From NCBI RefSeq assembly GCF_028714775.1, contig NZ_JAQTLS010000008.1:62001-126000 (forward strand): a stretch of 64,000 nt of DNA, written 5' to 3'. Origin of the DNA: Thiothrix sp. Its GTDB lineage: Bacteria > Pseudomonadota > Gammaproteobacteria > Thiotrichales > Thiotrichaceae. Under the pieces are notes generated by a model. That model worked only from the letters and a program-made list of their open reading frames with translations. It did not search any database and was not told the DNA's origin. A program made the position numbers and the translations under genes. Shown one piece after another: positions 17,061 through 24,828 of this stretch (positions are counted from its first letter, which is position 1; every line of letters begins with the position of its first letter).

Positions 17061-17084
17061 AGCCGGACAAGTTCCGGCTTTTTT
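17061..17084 (+). terminator. Terminator of brnTA
   Basis: AGCCGGA-CAAGT-TCCGGCT followed by TTTTTT, 24 bp after the brnA stop. Confidence 0.88.
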
Positions 17085-17120
17085 GTGTCTGGCTTCCTGA
17101 GAATCCACGGAAATAACGCA

Positions 17121-17217
17121 AACCCTTCACTACCCTGCACACTCTGCGCAATCAATAACTTAGCCGTCACAAACCCTGCATCAACCCTGCATCAACCCTG
17201 CACTTTCGCAAACTCTG
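17121..17217. repeat. Iteron-like repeats, candidate replication origin of the element
   Basis: Three tandem 11-bp copies of AACCCTGCATC start at 17172, 17183 and 17194 (the last partial). They are flanked by AACCCTTCACT (17121), CTGCACTTTCGC (17198) and GCAAACTCTG (17208). The complements of all these words recur together at 24365-24440 in the 3' end of the helicase gene. No gene lies in 17085-17292. P4 replicons carry the same kind of pair (ori and crr), both bound by the replication helicase. Confidence 0.55.
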
Positions 17218-17292
17218 AACGCTGGAAACGCGCCAAACAGACCAACTTGAAACCCGTTTAACATTCAAGTATCGAATTTAACGAGACTTGAC

Positions 17293-17928
17293 ATGACCAC
17301 AAACAATCACGGCGGCGCACGACCCGGAGCGGGCAGAAAGCTGATCGAACGGCTAACGCTGCAAATTGACTTGGGCAAGGGAACGCCCTCCGGCAATCTG
17401 GACAATATGGGCTTTGCCGACCTTCACGGAAAACGGCGACAACACCAAGACGCGCTAGTAGTTGCAAATCGCTGCAAGCAAATGTTGCTCGATATTGGGC
17501 TTAGTGAAAATCAGCAGCTAAACGACATGGTGCAGGGCTTCCAGCGCGAAATTGCAGACTTAACCGCAGAAATCAATGCCCGCAACGCATCCGCAGCACC
17601 ATACCTCCGGGCAGCATTTTCGAGGGAATTTGAACTTAACGCCCTAATTTCTCAAGCCCGAAACCGCATCAAAAACGGTCAAGCCGATGCTGAACGCAAA
17701 AGAGCGGAACTTACCAAGGCTGGCGTTGACGGCGCAGACACGCTTATCGAGGATTACGACGCATCCAGCGACCTTGCAGAAATCAAAGAGCTTGAAGCCG
17801 AAGCCGCGAAATGGGCGCAATTCCAGCAAACGGAACTTGTCCGTGATTTACCGCCAAATGCCGCCGAAAGCGTGGCGCGAATCGGTGTGTACAGCAGCGT
17901 AAAAGAATCTTTTGGCATCCCTTTGTGA
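17293..17928 (+). CDS. Hypothetical element protein with GGARPGAGRK N-terminus and coiled-coil
   Basis: 211 aa. The N-terminal HGGARPGAGRK motif is common at the start of small phage DNA-binding and terminase-small-subunit-like proteins. Residues 75-190 are strongly helical and charged (IADLTAEINARNA, ADAERKRAELTKAG, AEIKELEAEAAKWAQF), suggesting a coiled-coil. No catalytic motif is recognised. It starts a run of closely packed small genes (17293-18681) on the plus strand. Confidence 0.72.
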   Translation: MTTNNHGGARPGAGRKLIERLTLQIDLGKGTPSGNLDNMGFADLHGKRRQHQDALVVANRCKQMLLDIGLSENQQLNDMVQGFQREIADLTAEINARNASAAPYLRAAFSREFELNALISQARNRIKNGQADAERKRAELTKAGVDGADTLIEDYDASSDLAEIKELEAEAAKWAQFQQTELVRDLPPNAAESVARIGVYSSVKESFGIPL

Positions 17929-17929
17929 C

Positions 17930-18163
17930 ATGAAGCGACACACTGCATATTCAGCAAAACGTGCAGTAATCAGGCGGTTACTGCAAGGCGAAGTGGGGCG
18001 CGTAGAACTTGATCGGTTGATTGATTGGACAAACTGCTGTCAGTGCATCCATGAATTGCGTAGTGCAGGTTTCGGGATTGTGACCACGTTGGATGATGAC
18101 AGACGGGCTGTCTATTCCCTGCCATTCAGCGATAAGCCCAAGGCGCATGATTTTCTAAAATAG
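17930..18163 (+). CDS. Small helix-turn-helix protein
   Basis: 77 aa from ATG at 17930, one base after the upstream stop codon. The layout RAVIRRLLQGEVGRVELDRLIDWTNCCQCIHELRSAGFGIVT resembles winged helix-turn-helix proteins of the HTH_39 type found in prophages, which contain an IHxLRxxGxxI block. Probably a DNA-binding regulator of the element; the assignment is by pattern only. Confidence 0.65.
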   Translation: MKRHTAYSAKRAVIRRLLQGEVGRVELDRLIDWTNCCQCIHELRSAGFGIVTTLDDDRRAVYSLPFSDKPKAHDFLK

Positions 18164-18176
18164 ACGGATTTAGACG

Positions 18177-18533
18177 ATGGAAAGCAAAAAAACACGGCTC
18201 AAAACAGGTGGACGCAAGCGCGGTTCTGTAAACAAGGCAACGCGCACTATCCGAGAGGCTGCGCAAGAGTACACGGACGATGCTCTTAAGGTGCTGGCAG
18301 AGGTAATGAATGACCACGATCAACCCGCACTAGCGCGGATTGCGGCGGCATCTCAAATTCTTGACCGTGGACATGGGCGACCTACGCAATCCGTTGAAGT
18401 TGATGCATCCGTGAACAATCGGCGCATGGATTTAAGCCTCATTGATGCGGAACTAGCAAAAGCCGCAGAGGAACGCGCCAGACGGCAAAAGGAGCTTGAG
18501 GAAAGTGGTGTGCTTGGCAAGTTTGAAACCTAA
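18177..18533 (+). CDS. Phage-type hypothetical protein (DUF5681-like)
   Basis: 118 aa. It begins with GGRKRGSVNKATRTIREAAQEYTDDALKVLAEVMND, followed by ALARIAAASQILDRGHGRPTQ. This GRxxGSxNK...LLDRGxGRP pattern is widespread in small prophage proteins near terminase genes and is usually annotated hypothetical. Here no large terminase follows. A charged C-terminal helix is rich in Glu, Arg and Lys. It may bind DNA; function unknown. Confidence 0.7.
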   Translation: MESKKTRLKTGGRKRGSVNKATRTIREAAQEYTDDALKVLAEVMNDHDQPALARIAAASQILDRGHGRPTQSVEVDASVNNRRMDLSLIDAELAKAAEERARRQKELEESGVLGKFET

Positions 18534-18543
18534 AGGATAGCTG

Positions 18544-18681
18544 ATGTACCAATTTTTAGGCTTGAACGAAAACCTGATTGCCAGAATTTACCCCGTGAAT
18601 CCTCAAGGAATACGGCTAGCTGGCAGTGCTGAAATACAAGCACCACTGACCGGAACGCGCCACAAGCCACAAACCCCATAA
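18544..18681 (+). CDS. Small hypothetical protein
   Basis: 45 codons from ATG at 18544 (MYQFLGLNENLIARIYPVNP...), preceded by AAGGATAGCTG and starting 10 bp after the previous stop. No family recognised. Supported only by the ribosome site and its place in the gene run. Confidence 0.4.
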   Translation: MYQFLGLNENLIARIYPVNPQGIRLAGSAEIQAPLTGTRHKPQTP

Positions 18682-18736
18682 AGCCGTAAACTTTCACCAT
18701 AACACGCGCTAGTCGTCTATACGGGGCGTGTGTGCG

Positions 18737-19174
18737 TTACTGACGGCGTTTGTCGAGTTCATCGCTCACAGTCTTAACGCTGATTTTTGGATTTTCTTTA
18801 GCCGCCGATGCTAACAACATTTGCGTAGCTCCACGGACGGCATCAAGTGGCAGTAGTTCCGCACTAGAAATAATTTTTGCTATCAGCTCTTCTCTCATAG
18901 CTTCCATAGCCTTTTCCAATTGAAGCACACGATCTTCCATAGGGATATTCGCGTTTGAGTTCTCCTCCTTGGAAGTTTCAAGTGACACGCCAAGTCTTAG
19001 CAAAATCTCTGCATGAAGTGATCTACCACCTGCACGGGCGAATTCTTCCAGTCGCCTACGCATTGAGGCTGGAAGGCGGATTGAATAAGTTGCTGGAAGC
19101 TGCTGTTCATCTTTGTTCATACGCTGATTATGCGAATCGAAATGAATACTTGCAAAGTGTTTTTTTGTGTTCAT
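18737..19174 (-). CDS. Arc-type ribbon-helix-helix regulator
   Basis: 145 aa from ATG at 19174. TYSIRLPASMRRRLEEFARAGGRSLHAEILLRLGVSLE is an Arc/MetJ-type ribbon-helix-helix (YSIRLP strand, then two helices). The C-terminal half is helical (MEDRVLQLEKAMEAMREELIAKI) and probably oligomerises it. It is divergent from a second, shorter Arc protein gene 58 bp away; the two could form a maintenance/induction switch for the element. A start at the internal Met near 19119 is possible. Confidence 0.78.
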   Translation of the reverse strand: MNTKKHFASIHFDSHNQRMNKDEQQLPATYSIRLPASMRRRLEEFARAGGRSLHAEILLRLGVSLETSKEENSNANIPMEDRVLQLEKAMEAMREELIAKIISSAELLPLDAVRGATQMLLASAAKENPKISVKTVSDELDKRRQ

Positions 19175-19232
19175 ATTGATTACACCAGGGTTATGCTTTA
19201 TCCTTGTGTTCAAATGTAATCTTGGAGAACAC
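19165..19232. promoter_or_regulatory. Divergent control region between two Arc-type regulator genes
   Basis: TTGTGTTCA occurs at 19165-19173 and 19204-19212, in each case followed by an A/T-rich ATRTWA-type run. These direct repeats, 39 bp apart, flank the divergent promoters and are candidate operators for one or both regulators. Confidence 0.5.
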
Positions 19233-19394
19233 ATGAAAGACAAAAAACCACCCCGCTCAATTCGTCTTGACACTGATGTGGATGCTTGGGTGAAAGACCG
19301 AGCGAAAGACAGTGACCGCAGCGTAAACGCTGAAATCAACCGCTTGTTGCGACAAGCAAAGGAGGCAGACGAACAGAAAGCGCAAGCGGCATAA
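19233..19394 (+). CDS. Short Arc-family ribbon-helix-helix protein
   Basis: 53 aa from ATG at 19233, preceded by TTGGAGAACAC. RSIRLDTDVDAWVKDRAKDSDRSVNAEINRLLRQAKEA is an almost complete Arc repressor fold, the size of phage P22 Arc. Divergent from the longer Arc-like gene. Probably a transcription repressor for the genes to its right, the membrane and replication modules. Confidence 0.85.
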   Translation: MKDKKPPRSIRLDTDVDAWVKDRAKDSDRSVNAEINRLLRQAKEADEQKAQAA

Positions 19395-19465
19395 GCCACA
19401 AACGAAAACACCTAACCCACTAATTTTTAAACAAAATGGCAAGCAACCCATAACCCAACGGAATA

Positions 19466-19867
19466 ATGATGATGAATGTAAAGGCAAAAATCGAGCCGAT
19501 AGAAAAGATGCTTAAGCAGTTGCGTGACAAGCTGGAAAGCAAAGGCGGGGAGCTGGTAGCCGATGCGGATTGTGTTCTTGACGCTCTTTCTCTGTTGGAA
19601 AGTGAATTCAGCGAACACTCGGAAGCACTTAGCGACCAAGTTAAAAGTTTTTTGAGCCAGCAAGCTAAGCAGGAAAACCGTGTTACGCCGAGTTATGCGC
19701 GGGACATACAGCAACAGATTACCCAAAGAGAGCTATGGATTAGCAGCTTGAAGCGACAAAAATCAGGCGGCGTATTAACTAGCAGACCGGGTTTACCAGC
19801 AGACGCTATTAGCGAAATTGACCAAAAAATAGAGGAGTTTCAACGCGAAATCAGAGAGCTTGGGTGA
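19466..19867 (+). CDS. Hypothetical helical protein
   Basis: 133 aa beginning with three Met codons; the first is used here because ACGGA lies just upstream. Nearly all helical and charged ([40 protein letters not shown]), with no hydrophobic segment, consistent with a coiled-coil protein. No family recognised. Starts the right-hand run of genes after the Arc repressor. Confidence 0.65.
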
Positions 19868-19888
19868 AAGACAAGCGCATAAACAAAA

Positions 19889-19908
19889 ATGCCCCATCAC
19901 TGGGGCAT
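19889..19908. other. Hairpin between two element genes
   Basis: ATGCCCC-ATCACT-GGGGCAT, perfect 7-bp arms. There is no T-run on the plus strand but an A-run before it, so it would terminate only minus-strand transcripts. It may instead be an attenuating or stabilising mRNA structure in the 119-bp gap 19868-19986. Confidence 0.5.
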
Positions 19909-19986
19909 CCCGGCTGCAAGGTGTTGGAACCACCCAAACGGCCTACTGAAAAACCCTTACAAAGCATTTATTTAGGAGATTCAGCA

Positions 19987-20340
19987 ATGAATAATCTTAG
20001 CACAAAATTGGCTGTAGAAATCAATCAGTCATTACGCGAACAAATCCGCACCGAAACCACGTCTTTCCTTGATGCGGTTGATAGCGGCGACAGAGCGCAA
20101 GCACTCTCCGAATTATCGAATCTTTGGGGATTGCTGACCCGAAACCGCTTTGACGATCTGAACGATTTTGAGTTGCGCGAATCCGCAGAGGCGGCACTGA
20201 CAGACGCAACGTCTCTATTGCGCGTTCTCACATTTTCAGACTTTGACAACCTCACCAGCGATGATTTACGCGGCGTTCTTTCAATGGCAATCGGGAAAAT
20301 TGAACCCGTCCTTTTGTCGGTTCGTGGGGCGCAACCATGA
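19987..20340 (+). CDS. Hypothetical element protein
   Basis: 117 aa from ATG at 19987, chosen because AGGAGATTCAGCA precedes it; the frame is open further upstream without a ribosome site. Helical, acidic, without membrane segments ([48 protein letters not shown]). No family recognised. The stop overlaps the start of a small membrane protein gene (ATGA), giving a coupled operon with 20337-20785. Confidence 0.68.
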
Positions 20341-20516
20341 ACGGCCTGATTATCTTCTTCGCTGGCATCATCACCGGGCTATGGGTATCTGCCCAAGCGA
20401 AAGCCCTGAACCTGCCCGTGTTCCACCACATCGACCCGCTGGCAGTAGTGCTATGCGCTGGCGTGGTGCTGTTCGCCCTCTCAATGCGCGGCAAGCGCAC
20501 CGGGGGCAAACCATGA
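20337..20516 (+). CDS. Small two-helix membrane protein
   Basis: 59 aa: hydrophobic segments at about 3-20 ([16 protein letters not shown]) and 33-50 ([17 protein letters not shown]), with a short basic tail RGKRTGGKP, probably cytoplasmic. It overlaps both neighbours by 4 nt, strong evidence that it is translated. Function unknown; similar small membrane proteins occur in phage lysis and in mobile-element surface modules. Confidence 0.7.
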
Positions 20517-20785
20517 AAGCACGTATCGCTGAATTATTCGCAAACCTGACCTATGAAATGGTTTTCAAGTGGATAACCATTTTATGCGCTTTGGGATTCA
20601 TCTTGTTCTACGCCATTGCTGCAATACATGGATTTAATCCCGACAACCCACTAACCAGCATCCCGGCACTGATGCGCGTATCGGCCTGCATTGGCATCAC
20701 GCTTTTAATGGGCGGGACACCTGCATTGTCATTAATGCGTGTCGTTCAATTGCTGACAATGTTGCTAATAGCGAACTTAGGTTAA
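20513..20785 (+). CDS. Small membrane protein
   Basis: 90 aa with an amphipathic N-terminus and three hydrophobic stretches (FKWITILCALGFILFYAIAAIHG, LMRVSACIGITLLMGG, VVQLLTMLLIANLG). Start by ATGA overlap with the previous gene. No family recognised. Member of the three-gene membrane module with 20337-20516 and 20797-22344. Confidence 0.7.
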   Translation: MKARIAELFANLTYEMVFKWITILCALGFILFYAIAAIHGFNPDNPLTSIPALMRVSACIGITLLMGGTPALSLMRVVQLLTMLLIANLG

Positions 20786-20796
20786 GGGGGTGTTTT

Positions 20797-22344
20797 ATGT
20801 CGATCATTAAGGGCTATGACCTACACGCGCAAATCAGCGCACTAACAGCAGATGCTAACGAAAATGATGCATCATTCAGGGTAACAAAATATGCACAAAC
20901 ATTCCTAACCATTGCCACTACGCTAATTTATTACAGCTTTACTTCTGTAATATTTGCAGGGGTTAGCGTTTGGGCGTTCCAACAGTATGTTTTTGAGAAT
21001 GGGACAAATGTAAACGGCTTAATCTACACGGTTGCTCTTGTGGTTTCGACTCCCATAGGGCTTGCGCTTGCAAAGCATGGAAATTTCCGCGCAATGGCAC
21101 ACGCGCATTCTTTTAGGGAGTTCGTTGTTAGGGCTATATTGGCGCTAGCGGTGATTACTGGCGTATGGTACGAAGCTGTTAGCAGTTCCAGTAATTTGCA
21201 GGAAAAGGCTTTCCATAGCGTCGAATCATCAAATGCAGGTAAGAGCATCCTTAATTCAGGCGTTACCATTTCAAGCGGCAACACTGCTTTAGCTGATGCT
21301 GAATTTAAGCTAGTTTCATGCCAGCGCAAATTGAAGGAAGGAAGTGTTAAGGATTGCCTTAATTCAGAGGCAAGAGTTAATTCCCTGAAAGAGCAAGCGG
21401 CATTAGACCGACAGTCTGCCAATGATGCAAGCATTAAGGCCGTGACCGTAAAGCAGGCGGCTTTATCAAAGGAACGTGATGAACACGCATTGCCCGCTGC
21501 TAAATCATTTGCCGGAATGTTTGATACATCCCTAGCGACTGGGACTATGTTTATCGTGGTGCTTTCGTCGCTGTTCTTCGAGTTAATCCACCTGACAACC
21601 ATTTACAACGAACGCCAGTATTTAGCCAAATTGCAACATACCCGCGAATCATTGCAAATGCTCAAAGGTGATTATTTCAAAGCTGTCGGAAAAGTGTATT
21701 CACCGGATGACTTCAAGGACGATAAGACGCTAGACGTTGATGAATTGCGTTCTAATGGTGTTATCCGTGATTTTAGCGATGAATTGCCGGATACGCTGGA
21801 CGATAAAGACACCGCTTTTAAAATCACGACACGTGGTAAGCCGTATGAAGACCCTAAACCCGGTTTCGGTTTCGTTCCGCAGAGTGCCAAGCTCTTTAAG
21901 TGGCAAGACCAAAATGAACCGCTTCCAGCGAAAGCAGAAAAGCTGCCTTTCGGGTTTATTCCAAAATCGAAGGCGCAAGCAGATAGCCCAGAGATGCGCG
22001 AATCTAGCGGCTTCCATCAAACACCTGAACAGCGGGCGAACGTCCAGAAACTTGCTGATGGAATGGCAGTACACGCACCTACACGCAAGCCCCTACACGG
22101 GCGTGTAGGCGATTCCGACCCCTTACACGGGCGTGTAGATACACGGGCTGATGATGCGTACACGCAGGCACTTGAAGCCAAGGCCGGGGAGTATGTTGAC
22201 TGCCCACAATGCGGCGGTAAGTTCCGCAAGGTGAACAAGCAACACACCTTTTGCAAGTCAGCTTGTAAGGACGAATGGCACAACACAAAAGACCCGAAGC
22301 GGCTCGAAGCCTTGAAAGCCAAATCTCGTAAGCGAAAAGGGTAG
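20797..22344 (+). CDS. Large membrane protein with C-terminal zinc-ribbon-like motif
   Basis: 515 aa, AAGGGGGTG before the ATG. Hydrophobic segments lie near 35-60, 73-93, 110-127 and 247-268. Between the third and fourth is a coiled-coil-prone region of about 120 residues, probably periplasmic. After the fourth comes a long hydrophilic cytoplasmic tail with two PLHGRV repeats and, near residue 468, CPQCGGKFRKVNKQHTFCKSACKDEWH, a four-Cys zinc-finger-like motif. No Walker motif, so it is not a Zot-type morphogenesis ATPase. Family not recognised. It could couple a membrane event to DNA binding through the zinc motif; this is speculation. Confidence 0.72.
   Translation: MSIIKGYDLHAQISALTADANENDASFRVTKYAQTFLTIATTLIYYSFTSVIFAGVSVWAFQQYVFENGTNVNGLIYTVALVVSTPIGLALAKHGNFRAMAHAHSFREFVVRAILALAVITGVWYEAVSSSSNLQEKAFHSVESSNAGKSILNSGVTISSGNTALADAEFKLVSCQRKLKEGSVKDCLNSEARVNSLKEQAALDRQSANDASIKAVTVKQAALSKERDEHALPAAKSFAGMFDTSLATGTMFIVVLSSLFFELIHLTTIYNERQYLAKLQHTRESLQMLKGDYFKAVGKVYSPDDFKDDKTLDVDELRSNGVIRDFSDELPDTLDDKDTAFKITTRGKPYEDPKPGFGFVPQSAKLFKWQDQNEPLPAKAEKLPFGFIPKSKAQADSPEMRESSGFHQTPEQRANVQKLADGMAVHAPTRKPLHGRVGDSDPLHGRVDTRADDAYTQALEAKAGEYVDCPQCGGKFRKVNKQHTFCKSACKDEWHNTKDPKRLEALKAKSRKRKG
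22092..22139. repeat. Two inverted-repeat units inside the large membrane protein gene
   Basis: CCTACACG-GG-CGTGTAGG (22092-22109) and a near copy with arms TACACG/CGTGTA (22124-22137) lie 29 bp apart in the same orientation. They encode the repeated PLHGRV peptide. They may be DNA sites (operator, origin or packaging-type) embedded in coding sequence. Confidence 0.55.
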
Positions 22345-22465
22345 CTGCAAATGGGCGGGGTGTGCAAACCCTGCCCAATGCGGGCTGTTTTTCTTGGAAA
22401 CACGCAAAAATTAACCACAAAAACACCCCGCACAATATGCCAATCGACACAACAGGATTAGCAAA

Positions 22466-22675
22466 ATGCAACAGACAATTATTACTACCGACGACCCTCT
22501 AATGGTTATGACCGAAATCACAGCAGCATCACGGCTATCTCGCTGGACGATTATTCGCAAAGTAAAAGCCGGGACTTTCCCAATGCCTTTACGGTTATCG
22601 GAGGGGCGCATCGGCTGGCGAAAGAGTGATTTTGATGCGTGGAAAAACGGACTGACTACGGGAGCGGCGCAATGA
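22466..22675 (+). CDS. AlpA family regulator/excisionase
   Basis: 69 aa. Residues 13-45 (LMVMTEITAASRLSRWTIIRKVKAGTFPMP) and the following LRLSEGRIGWRKSDFDAWKNG match the AlpA winged-helix pattern, including GW...SDFDAW. AlpA proteins activate integrase genes or act as excisionases in P4-like elements. First gene of an overlapping operon running to the integrase (22466-26143). The 121-bp gap before it holds a weak hairpin (GCCC-GGGC then TGTTTTT near 22367-22390) that may end upstream transcription. Confidence 0.9.
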   Translation: MQQTIITTDDPLMVMTEITAASRLSRWTIIRKVKAGTFPMPLRLSEGRIGWRKSDFDAWKNGLTTGAAQ

Positions 22676-22995
22676 TTGCAGCAATTGACAGGGGGGCATC
22701 CCCCAAAAAAGTAAGCCCCGCCAGCAGCAAACTAAACGGGGCAACCGATAAGAGATACGTTTTTGATTATACCAAAAGCTACGGACAACTGCACCATCTT
22801 GATTCCAGTTCAATTGCTGAGAAAATCGAGCATTACCGCGAAGCAATTAAATTAGCCAACACCACGGCTGATTTGTGTCAGCAATGGGCGGACGAATATC
22901 AACAAACCGCCGATTATTGGCGCGGTGAGGCTGGACACGCGGCGTTATTATTACGCTTGACCCTTATCCAAAAGTGGAGGGCTGGCAATGTCTAA
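22672..22995 (+). CDS. Hypothetical protein between alpA and the helicase gene
   Basis: 107 aa from ATG at 22672, overlapping the alpA stop (ATGA). The N-terminal half is polar; the C-terminal half is a long helix (SIAEKIEHYREAIKLANTTADLCQQWADEYQQTADYWRGEAGHAALLLRL). It overlaps the helicase start by 8 nt. No family recognised; its place suggests a replication accessory role. Confidence 0.62.
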   Translation: MIAAIDRGASPKKVSPASSKLNGATDKRYVFDYTKSYGQLHHLDSSSIAEKIEHYREAIKLANTTADLCQQWADEYQQTADYWRGEAGHAALLLRLTLIQKWRAGNV

Positions 22996-24493
22996 TACTC
23001 CCCATGACAAGCAAATTGATGGCAGCTTGCCGCAAAACAAACTAGCAAGTGACATTGCAAAAAAACTAATTACGTCGGTGCGCTGGGATGATTCGACGCA
23101 GCAATGGTTTACAAAAAAGGGCTATGTCTGGAAGCCTATCAGAGACATAGTGATTCAACGGAAAATTAAAGGCGAATTGGATAAAGCAAAGTCTGATGAC
23201 GGTTATTCTTTTGCGCTCATTTCTGCAATCGAGAAATTTTTAAAAATCGAATTGCAAGTTGAAGAATGGGAAGTAAGCCGACATCTGTTACCGATGGCTA
23301 ACGGAGTCCTTAACTTGCAAACTGGAAAATTAGAATCCTATGGCAATCGGCTGTTTACTTGGCAATTGCCTTACGCATTCGACCCGCTTGCCATCTGCCC
23401 AACCGTGGAACATTACCTAACTACGGTTACTGGCAATGACGTATCCATGATTATGTTCCTGAAAGCGTGGATGCGTGTTGTTCTAACGGGGCGCTATGAT
23501 TTACAAAAATACCTTGAAATTATTGGTAGTGGTGGGACTGGCAAAAGCACGTTTATTGAGCTTTGCACTTTGCTAGTGGGTGACGAAAACCGTGTTGTCA
23601 CCGATCTAAAGCGACTGGAAGGAAGCCGTTTTGAGTCCGCGAATTTGAAAGGCAAAAGACTGGTTGTTATTACAGACTCAAGCCAACATAGGGGAGAGGT
23701 GGCTAACTTAAAGGCTATTGTTGGTAGTGACCCACTGCCTTACGAAAAAAAGGGCATACAAGCTGCTGAACCATTTATTTACAATGGGCTGTTAATGATA
23801 GCCGCAAATGAAGCTATCCAGAGCAGCGACTACACTAGCGGGTTATCGCGTCGGAAAATACCAGCAGAATTTAATATTAGAGCGACCGACGAGGATAAAA
23901 ACCGTTACCGCAAACAAGGCGGGATTATAAAAGTAATGCAAGCGGAAATGCCGGGATTAGTAAATATGCTGTTATCCATCAACGAGGACGATGTGATAGA
24001 CCTAATTAATAATCCTCAAGGCTCAATGTTGCGCCAAAAGATCGAAACCGAGATTAACACAAACCCTATCCTTGGTTGGCTGGATGATTGCGTTATCCCG
24101 TGCGAGAAAGGCGAAAAAGAGAGTGGCATAGGCAATGCAGAGGGTGACTACAGCACACATCTGTATCCGTCCTATGTAAAGTGGTGTTCCACTCAGGGTA
24201 GGCAACCAAAGTCTATGACTTCATTCAGCAGCTTGGTTATTGACAACTGCAAAACATACGGCATCGACACTGCAAAACACAAAACAAGCACAGGGATGGT
24301 CCTGCTTAAAATTAGATTAAGGACATCTTCCGATTATGGTAAGCCATTATTAATATCTTCCAAAAGTGAAGGGTTAGATAGTAAAAGTGAAGGGTTGATG
24401 CAGGGTAAAACCCGCGAAAGTGCAGAGTTTGCAGGGTATGACGGGTTAGAGTCGCCAGTAAAATTTAATGACGAAATGGAGGTTGCACTATGA
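22988..24493 (+). CDS. D5/P4-type SF3 replication helicase
   Basis: 501 aa. An N-terminal D5_N-like region includes MANGVLNLQTGKLESYG, the usual lead-in to the helicase. Walker A is GSGGTGKST at 180-188, Walker B-like LVVITDSS follows KGKR, and motif C-like LLMIAANEAI and SGLSRRKIPAEF carry the sensor Asn and Arg finger. No primase (TOPRIM or AEP) domain is present: it is shorter than P4 alpha and resembles its C-terminal half. It probably unwinds the element's origin. The 3' end carries DNA repeats shared with the 17121-17217 region. Confidence 0.9.
   Translation: MSNTPHDKQIDGSLPQNKLASDIAKKLITSVRWDDSTQQWFTKKGYVWKPIRDIVIQRKIKGELDKAKSDDGYSFALISAIEKFLKIELQVEEWEVSRHLLPMANGVLNLQTGKLESYGNRLFTWQLPYAFDPLAICPTVEHYLTTVTGNDVSMIMFLKAWMRVVLTGRYDLQKYLEIIGSGGTGKSTFIELCTLLVGDENRVVTDLKRLEGSRFESANLKGKRLVVITDSSQHRGEVANLKAIVGSDPLPYEKKGIQAAEPFIYNGLLMIAANEAIQSSDYTSGLSRRKIPAEFNIRATDEDKNRYRKQGGIIKVMQAEMPGLVNMLLSINEDDVIDLINNPQGSMLRQKIETEINTNPILGWLDDCVIPCEKGEKESGIGNAEGDYSTHLYPSYVKWCSTQGRQPKSMTSFSSLVIDNCKTYGIDTAKHKTSTGMVLLKIRLRTSSDYGKPLLISSKSEGLDSKSEGLMQGKTRESAEFAGYDGLESPVKFNDEMEVAL
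24365..24440. repeat. Iteron-like words in the helicase 3' end (crr candidate)
   Basis: AGTGAAGGGTT at 24365 and 24386, AGGGTTGATGCAGGGT at 24391-24406, GCGAAAGTGCAG at 24414-24425 and CAGAGTTTGC at 24423-24432. Each word occurs as its reverse complement in 17121-17217. The encoded peptide (repeated SKSEGL) is poorly conserved-looking, so the DNA may be the constrained feature. Confidence 0.55.
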
Positions 24494-24828
24494 CCGCAAT
24501 AACGCAAATTATCCGCGATATTAATGCTACTGGTGCGCAATTTGTCATTAATGCGCATGGCGGTGTAGGGCTTGACCGTGCTATACCTGTCGACCTTCTG
24601 TCTGTCGCAAAGCAACACAAGGATGGTATCCGAGAGGAGCTAATCAGGCTGGAAGGCATACGGCGGTTGGGAGTGGCGGCGGAAGGTTTGCCGTTGGACT
24701 TTGCCGACCTGCAAGCATTCTTTTTCGAGGATTTGCCGGATTTTGGGAGTGGTGCTGTATCAATGGAGGGTATCCGTCATGCCTGCGAGTGGTTTGCTTA
24801 CACCTACAAGGGGAGGGCGCAAGCGTGA
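24490..24828 (+). CDS. Hypothetical protein with TubC-docking-like N-terminus
   Basis: 112 aa, ATGA overlap with the helicase gene. Residues 5-55 (IIRDINATGAQFVINAHGGVGLDRAIPVDLLSVAKQHKDGIREELIRL) follow the pattern of the TubC N-terminal docking domain, also found in many small proteins of P4-like elements. The C-terminal half is acidic and helical. Probably an adaptor; function unknown. Confidence 0.65.
   Translation: MTAITQIIRDINATGAQFVINAHGGVGLDRAIPVDLLSVAKQHKDGIREELIRLEGIRRLGVAAEGLPLDFADLQAFFFEDLPDFGSGAVSMEGIRHACEWFAYTYKGRAQA

Noticed and set aside
17293-18533. Terminase small-subunit operon
   Set aside because: The GGARPGAGRK and GRxxGSxNK motifs occur in many small phage proteins; no large terminase or portal follows, so packaging is not supported.
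19987-22344. Filamentous phage (inovirus) morphogenesis module
   Set aside because: Small membrane proteins followed by a large one suggested it, but there is no Walker A/Zot-type ATPase, no ssDNA-binding protein and no coat-like signal.
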